Made by a program: the position numbers and the translations under genes. Below are positions 58,101-64,000 of a DNA stretch of 64,000 nt, one piece after another. This DNA is from Coprinellus micaceus (Eukaryota > Basidiomycota > Agaricomycetes > Agaricales > Psathyrellaceae), in assembly GCA_951394405.1 (NCBI GenBank), contig OX596341.1, positions 1,860,001 through 1,924,000 on the forward strand, read 5' to 3'. The stretch's first letter is position 1. Each line of letters opens with the position of its first letter. Below the pieces are notes generated by a model that saw nothing but the letters and a program-made list of their open reading frames with translations, did not search any database and was not told the origin of the DNA.

Positions 58101-61100
58101 CTCTTCGACTCGCTCAAGGCAGATGTTCTCGCCTTCTTGGCGGGCATTTGGACCTCGAGCAATGCCGATTTACAACACCTGCAGCCTCTCGCACTCCTTC
58201 AAGCCACCGCGTTCTTAGAAGCACATGTCCAGGAGGTAGATGGCATTGACTTCCAGACCATACTTCCTGCGCTGCTCGCCGCTTTACAGACGGCGAACCA
58301 ACAGAGCAGGCTTGCCGCTCTAGAGTCTCTCAAGAGGTTGAGAATCATTTCCCAAAGCAAGCTCACCCAGGTCTACAAGTTCGATCTCATCTACGGGCCG
58401 AACAGCAAGGACTTGCAGTACCTTGACCAACGCGATATCCAAACTTACTTGGAGGCACTCTTGGCTCACGCTGACCACTTCGAGAACGATGGCACGTACC
58501 TGCCTATATTCCATGGGCATCACCTTATGAAGGCTACTGGTGACAAGAAGAAGGACACCGAGTACGTGCATCTCCTTTCGATGCGATCTCAGTTTCTGAC
58601 TTGGATTTTAGGCATAAGAAGCATGTCCTGTGCTACATCTTGTCCCACATCAACGCCCTTTCCTCCCCCACTATGCAGGTCACCCTTCTCCAGTCCGTCG
58701 GCTCCGTTACCAACAAGGCCAAGCTGCAGCTCCTCCTACCCACTGTGCAGAACCTCTTGCTCCCCAACCATTCTCAGCAGGAGGACCTCCTTCTGGAATT
58801 GCTCCGCTCGTTCAACGACTCTGCTGCCAAAGAACTCAACAGTACCAGCAAGCCCTTCTGGAAGGTGTACACCGAGCTCCTGCGGCGTTACCTCACGCCC
58901 AATACGGCGGCGGCGTCTCGAGATGTCCTCGCTGATGCTCTGGAGAAGGGCCTGTACAAGAAGCTCGACGCATCGCGGCAGGTCGAGTTATGCCAGACTT
59001 TGTTGGACCTTTGCTCGGAAGACGCATCGTTACAGCGGTACTGCAAGCAACTTCTCACCAACGTCCTGAGCGAAGTTCCCGTCATGGTTGCTCTGCTGGA
59101 TCTGTACTCCCCCACCAACAGTGTTGGTGGCGAGCGTGCGACTAAACGGGCGAAGACTTCTGACTCTGCTGAGCGATACTCAATCCGCCAACTGTCGTTC
59201 CTGTCCGAGATCTTGGGTACCAAGGCTTTGCCTGCATCAATCGAGCTCATTTCGCACCTCCTCCATGTTCTCAACAGCGTAGTCCAGGCTTTGTCACCCG
59301 CTGAAGCTGAAGTGAACTACACGGAGCAGCTGCTCATGTCGGCTGTCGAGACGGCCGCCAACGGTGTTTCGGTAGGTGCACCGTTCGTCGTGATATCGCG
59401 CGTTCACTAACTGCGTGCTCCAGGACATCCCCAACTTGTCTCCTTCTGCGATCCGCGTTGACGTTCTTGTCGAGCTGATTAGAGTCACTGAGAATCCCGC
59501 CACCTTCCACCAGGCATTGCTCCTCATGTCCAACTTGACCCGCCTTGCACCCGAGTCCGTGCTGCACAATGTCATGCCTGTCTTCACCTTCATGGGATCG
59601 AACGTCTTCCATCGCGATGATTCTTACAGCTTCAGTGTCGTCCAGAAGGTATGCTGTTCGTCGCTGCCTATACCCCCAGCGTCTCGTTGACCGTCTACTT
59701 TTCTTTCTAGACGATTGACGGTATCGTACCCGTCATGGTGGCTTCCCTCAAGGCATCACCCTCCAGCCCTCTCGAGCTCTGGATCAAATCCAAGGACTTC
59801 TTGCATGTGTTCACCGACGCCGTCAATCACATTCCTCGCCACCGTCGTACCAGGTTCTTCACCCACCTCGTTGGTGTCCTTGGTACGGACGAGTTCTTGG
59901 CTCCCATATCCATGCTCTTGGTTGAGAAGGTCGCCAACCGCGTCGTTCGTCAAAGCGGACAGGATCCACAGAGTCCTCTTGAGCTCCCCATTGTTTTAAT
60001 GAACAGTGTCCCTTTGCCTACCAGGATCAAGTCGCTTGTCGCCATCCTCGGAGAAGCTCAGCGGTTAGTTACTCGCATGGTTCAACCCGAGGATAGTACC
60101 TCTATCTTCCTATCATCCACAACTGATGCGGACCCCAACACTGCTTCGCCATACAAGCGTCGTGCCCAGGCTCTCATTACCTTCGTCGGTTCCACTTTCA
60201 CCTCACCCCTTTCGAGGGCCGCTACCCAAGTTACCCAACCCGACCTAGTCGTCAAGGGTTTGGTGGCGTTGGCCACTTTGGACCTCCCGGAGCCTCACTT
60301 GGACGTTACGAAAGCCTCGTTGGGTGCCTTGAACCGCCTTCTTAATGTCCTGTCCGCGCTTGACTTCGTCCACGCGGTTGCCTCAATGATGGAGATCAAT
60401 GACGAGCGGGTGAGTGTCTAAATTTGGTAAAATTTACGTCAGCTGACTCCCAGACAGATCCAAGCGGGTGCGCTCGATCTGCTCAGCAAGCGCTTGTCGG
60501 ATGTTTCCGCTGCTGCAAGGCGGAGTGCCTCCCCCAATATCATCAGCATTATTGGCAGCATCAAGGGTATTCTCGCCAAGAAGCAGTCCGATATTGCTGT
60601 CATCTCCGCAGCGTTGCGTGCTCTCTCGTCCATTGCCACAACCATGGAAATAGCCGAGCAGGGCGCCCTCGCAGACCTCGTGCCCGTTCTCCTCACTATC
60701 ATAGACACTGACGGGGATCAGGCGGAGGCGTGGCAGGCCTTGCTTCCCCTGTCAAAGCAACTTGGCCCTCGTATCATTCCCTACTTCAGAACGGTAGTGC
60801 AACACAGTGTCAGGCTGCTCAAACAGGAGACCGCCGGTTCAGATGTTATCTACGCTACTCTCCAGGCATTGCTCAGCTCTATCCCCACGTTCTGGTCGAT
60901 GCCCGAGGTCTTGGCCGTCCTTATGCTCTACATCGATGGCGTCGTTTCTTCGTCAGCGTCTGCTTTGGTCAAGGCCTTGACTAAGCGCATCTCGGCCAAG
61001 GTTCTGCTCCCCTCGATCCTGGATCTATGGTCTAAGCTACATACATCGCCAAACGACGTAAGTGCCCCCCTCCCTTCTATATCTGCTTTGTCTTGTTCTT

Positions 61101-62081
61101 ACGATTTCTTAGCACCAACTCGCAGTATTCTTCGAGGTCGTCGCACGTACCCTGCGCAGTGCCGATCGCCCAGCAATTCTCGAGTTCTTGCGCTCCCTCT
61201 TCAAGATATTCGTGGACGGGTTATCCATAGTCAAACCTGGACAAGAGGTGGAGGCCAATCTGGTCGACGCGTTCAAAGAGCTTGTCGTCAAGTTAAACGA
61301 GACCGCTTTCCGACCCCTGTTCCGTAGGCTATACGATTGGGCCTTCGCAGGTGAAACGGTGGAAGTGGACCATCAGATCGTGTTCATTCACCTCTACATT
61401 GGCCTTCAGGACTACTTCAAGGTATGGGTCCTTGTGTGTCCTTTGGATTGATCGGAATGATTGACGCCTGCCTGGTAGAATCTCATGAACCCTTACATGT
61501 CTTTCTTGCTGACGCCTTTCTCCGATATCCTCTCATCGTTCGCCTCTGGATCATCTACGGAGCCTGAACTATGGAAAGCAACTATGTCCAGTTTGAACCG
61601 TAGCTTGGTCAACGACGATGGTGCCTTCTGGAGGGATGATAAGCTGCGAGTGATATTGACGGGTCTCATCCAGCAGGTCGATGTTTGCAACAAGCAACAG
61701 TTCAACGACGGCAAGCCTCTGCTGAAGGATACCTTGGTGGCATTTGTAGAGAGCGCCGGCGACGATAGCTTGCTCAAGACCATCAACCTCAATATCTTGA
61801 TGCATACTCGCTCCGAAGAGGCTCAAGTGCGGTTGTACGGCTTACAGTGTTCAGAAGCACTTTGGTCGTCGCACGGCAACAAGCTACTCGGTAAGAACAA
61901 GCCCCAGAGTCCCAATAAATGATTTAGATCTAACGTAAACCGAAATGTTATAGGATTCGTGGCGGAGACAGCAACGTTCATCGCCGAATGTGGGGAGGAT
62001 GAAAATGATATGGTCGTCAAGGTGTCCTTCAGGTTGAAAGATGCAGTGGAAAGGATAGCAGGAAAGATTGATGGACTGTAA
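55178..62081 (+). CDS. UTP10: U3 small nucleolar RNA-associated protein 10 (UTP10/HEATR1)
   Basis: Thirteen exons (55178-55548, 55647-55742, 55979-56288, 56341-56895, 56953-57096, 57150-58561, 58612-59371, 59424-59648, 59711-60409, 60458-61057, 61113-61421, 61479-61890, 61954-62081) total 6,021 nt, or 2,006 aa, within the family's usual size. UTP10 is a nucleolar HEAT-repeat scaffold of the t-UTP subcomplex of the SSU processome, needed for pre-18S rRNA processing and rDNA transcription. Family marks are SLAEQLAQNASLN near the start, SYLFTGRGADQYDLDTI, GKVIEWLVRRFRIYEFNV, the BP28CT region at about residues 1725-1830 (EFLRSLFKIFVDGLS, FRPLFRRLYDWAF) and the end ETATFIAECGEDEN...RIDGL. All introns are in phase; intron 2 is unusually long (236 bp). 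Confidence 0.95.
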
Positions 62082-62237
62082 CACGCAAAAGTGACCCTAG
62101 TAGGGTAACGGGGGGGAATACGGCAACGTGGATGGTAAAGTATATAGATAGGAGGATAAATGACCCGCAGTGGGACAGGGAGAAGCAGGTTGAAAGAACA
62201 GACGATAGATGTGAACGAAGATACGAAGGGTAGATCA
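62082..62237. other. Convergent 3' ends of UTP10 and kinase genes
   Basis: Only 156 bp separate the UTP10 stop (62081) from the kinase stop (62238), and the genes face each other. The two 3' untranslated regions must overlap or be very short. No separate terminator signal was seen. Confidence 0.6.
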
Positions 62238-64000
62238 CTACTGGAATGATGCTTCGATAGTTGTGCATTGAGCAAGCAACTGGACGATAACTGGCCGACC
62301 ACATGCGTTTTTGATGAAGGAGCACTGCAAAAGGAATAGGTCAGGTGCGAGGCAAGTGAACAAACATGAGGGAAACTCTTACGTTGAGAAGCTCACTTGC
62401 ACTCGGTCGTGTGGGCGCAGGTTCGGAACAAAGCAAGAGGAAGTCGTGGAAAGCAGGAGAGTGCATCTCGGGTCGAGACACGGATGGCCAGCGTTCAGCA
62501 AACTGGTTGGTATCAGCGAACGGCGGCTGCGTCTCTGCCATTTCCCAAACGGTGGCGCCCAGTGACCACACATCAATCTTAAGAGCATTGTAAGGTGGAC
62601 TAAAACGAACGTTAGACCGTCAGATCGCATTCGCACTCATATGTGTAACATGACCAACCTGCGGACTTCAGGCGCCTGCCAGTAGAGTACACCAGCGGGG
62701 TCCTCAAGGTAAGGGTTTTCGTCGGTCACCCGACGGGCGTTCGCGAAATCAGCTAGGCAGAAGTCAGTCAACCGCTTGCGAGCGACTGAAGGGTGCTACA
62801 TACTGATTTTGAGGACACCCTTGGTGTTGAGCAACAAGTTGTCTGACCGGATGTCGCGGTGAGCAATATTGTGTTGCTGCAGGTATTCAAGTCCCTTCAA
62901 GATCTGCGGGCATGTGGTCAGTAAGCATCCTTGCGATGTACTAGGACGACGAGGACACATACGTCGCTAGCAAACCTGGCCATTGTCCTGTCCTGCAGAA
63001 TCAAACCATTATCCACCAAGGCAATGACGTCCGCCAAACTCCGTTCCATAAGTTCCATCCGAATCCATAGGGTATCTTCCAAGAGATCGACATAAAGAGC
63101 ATCTAGGCTGATGAGGTTTTCCTGAGCTAACCCCCGCATGAGCGTCAGTTCATGACGCAAATCGGTGAGCTTCTGCGACCCCGAAGGCAAAATCGCGACG
63201 CTTTTAATGGCCACTAAAATCTCGCGACCATTGGCGATATCTTCTGAATCCCTTGCCTTGACGAGAGGGGGCAGGCGCAGGCGGCCCGCGTCCTTGTATA
63301 TTAGACGAGCGGAGTACACTGACCCGCTTTCTCCTTCCGCGATTTCCTTCAAGTCCAAGTAGTGATCGTGAGGGTCGACCATATCGTCGATAAACTCTTC
63401 AAGAGGTGCAACAACCTCGGACTGCCATCCTCGATATCTTTCGAAGGGAGACGAAGGCGTTCCGGAAGGCAGGGGTGCTGCAAGTCCACCACCCTGTGAC
63501 ACGACGTCACTGATAACGATCGTAGGACGAGCAGGCGAAGGAGATGTCGTCGTGAGCTGAGGTGGAACGATAAGGCTAGTCCCGGAATCTTCACGTTCGT
63601 CGTCATAGTCACTGTCTTCCCAGACATCTTCAGGATGATCCTTGTCTTCCGGCGATTTGGGCAGGATCATCGAAAATGTGGTTTGGGAAGGTGAAGGTGA
63701 GGGGTTGAGGTAGTAATTCAATGGTGAAGACAGGTCGTTGCCTGATGTCGGCGTTGGGGTATCCGGCGACTGAGCGCCTGGAGTCGAAGGCGGGGAGCCC
63801 AATCCACCATACACATCTTCGACGTTGAAACCTGGGCTAGAAGGGGACGGCGGAAATAGTGTGTCAGACGACCCCGGGGGTGTCGGTAGGCTGGAGGTTG
63901 GGGGCGGTCCTGCAGGTCCAAGGCGACTGACGCGAGCTGTGTTCTTGTCGATGACAAATGCACCTGCCCTACGAGCAATGGAGACATGTCGGACGATGGT
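62238..64000 (-). CDS. STE20/PAK-like protein kinase, N-terminus cut by window
   Basis: Exons 64000(partial)-62963, 62903-62804, 62752-62659, 62599-62383 and 62324-62238 join in phase. The visible N-terminal 130 residues are Pro/Ser-rich and disordered, then [13 protein letters not shown]. The kinase domain begins [15 protein letters not shown] (glycine loop) and has LVAIKSVAI (VAIK lysine), [12 protein letters not shown] (catalytic loop), DFANARR (in place of DFG), WQAPEVRS (APE) and [19 protein letters not shown]. The C-lobe ends [13 protein letters not shown]. The composition matches the PAK-related STE20 group of basidiomycetes from memory. No p21-binding domain is visible, but the N-terminus is missing. 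The catalytic Asp is present, while the usual Lys in HRDxK is Arg and DFG is DFA. Activity is probable but not certain. Confidence 0.82.

Overview
The window looks like nuclear DNA of a filamentous basidiomycete, most likely an Agaricomycete. Reading frames are broken by many 45-70 bp GT-AG introns. The gene families are typical of that class: a Plavaka/KDZ transposase, a DUF6698 protein, F-box/LRR-like paralogues, a Zn2Cys6 regulator, a BAG-domain protein, UTP10 and a STE20-like kinase. All exon structures were built by eye from splice signals, frame continuity and remembered family patterns. No search or alignment was run.

Layout. (1) 1-8.2 kb is accessory and gene-poor. It holds a small serine-rich gene (minus), a 543-bp MITE-like element with an 8-bp target duplication, a long degenerate stretch, and a five-exon Cys-rich gene of unknown family (minus). 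(2) 8.3-14.4 kb holds a Plavaka-type transposase gene (minus) that can be spliced through without a forced stop, and a divergent two-exon coiled-coil gene (plus). (3) 16.3-34.3 kb is a giant hairpin-like structure: two 4,819-bp arms (16321-21139 and 29434-34252), inverted and with no difference seen, flank an 8.3-kb spacer. Each arm carries a cluster of broken 14-3-3 gene fragments. The spacer carries a forkhead-domain gene (minus), a proline-rich three-exon gene (plus) and small hypotheticals. (4) 34.9-36.5 kb is an eight-exon DUF6698 gene, followed by 4.4 kb without a confident gene. (5) 40.9-45.8 kb is a pair of F-box paralogues in tandem; the second is interrupted by about 0.4 kb of foreign-looking DNA with tRNA-like box A/B motifs. 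(6) 47.2-64 kb is the conserved, gene-dense part: BAG protein, Zn2Cys6 transcription factor, UTP10 (all plus), then a convergent STE20/PAK-like kinase cut by the window edge.

The conserved block (47-64 kb) contains housekeeping functions: a chaperone cofactor, a transcription regulator, small-subunit rRNA processing and signalling. The first 46 kb is shaped by transposons, family expansion and segmental duplication. The most unusual object is the large inverted repeat with its 14-3-3 pseudogene array.
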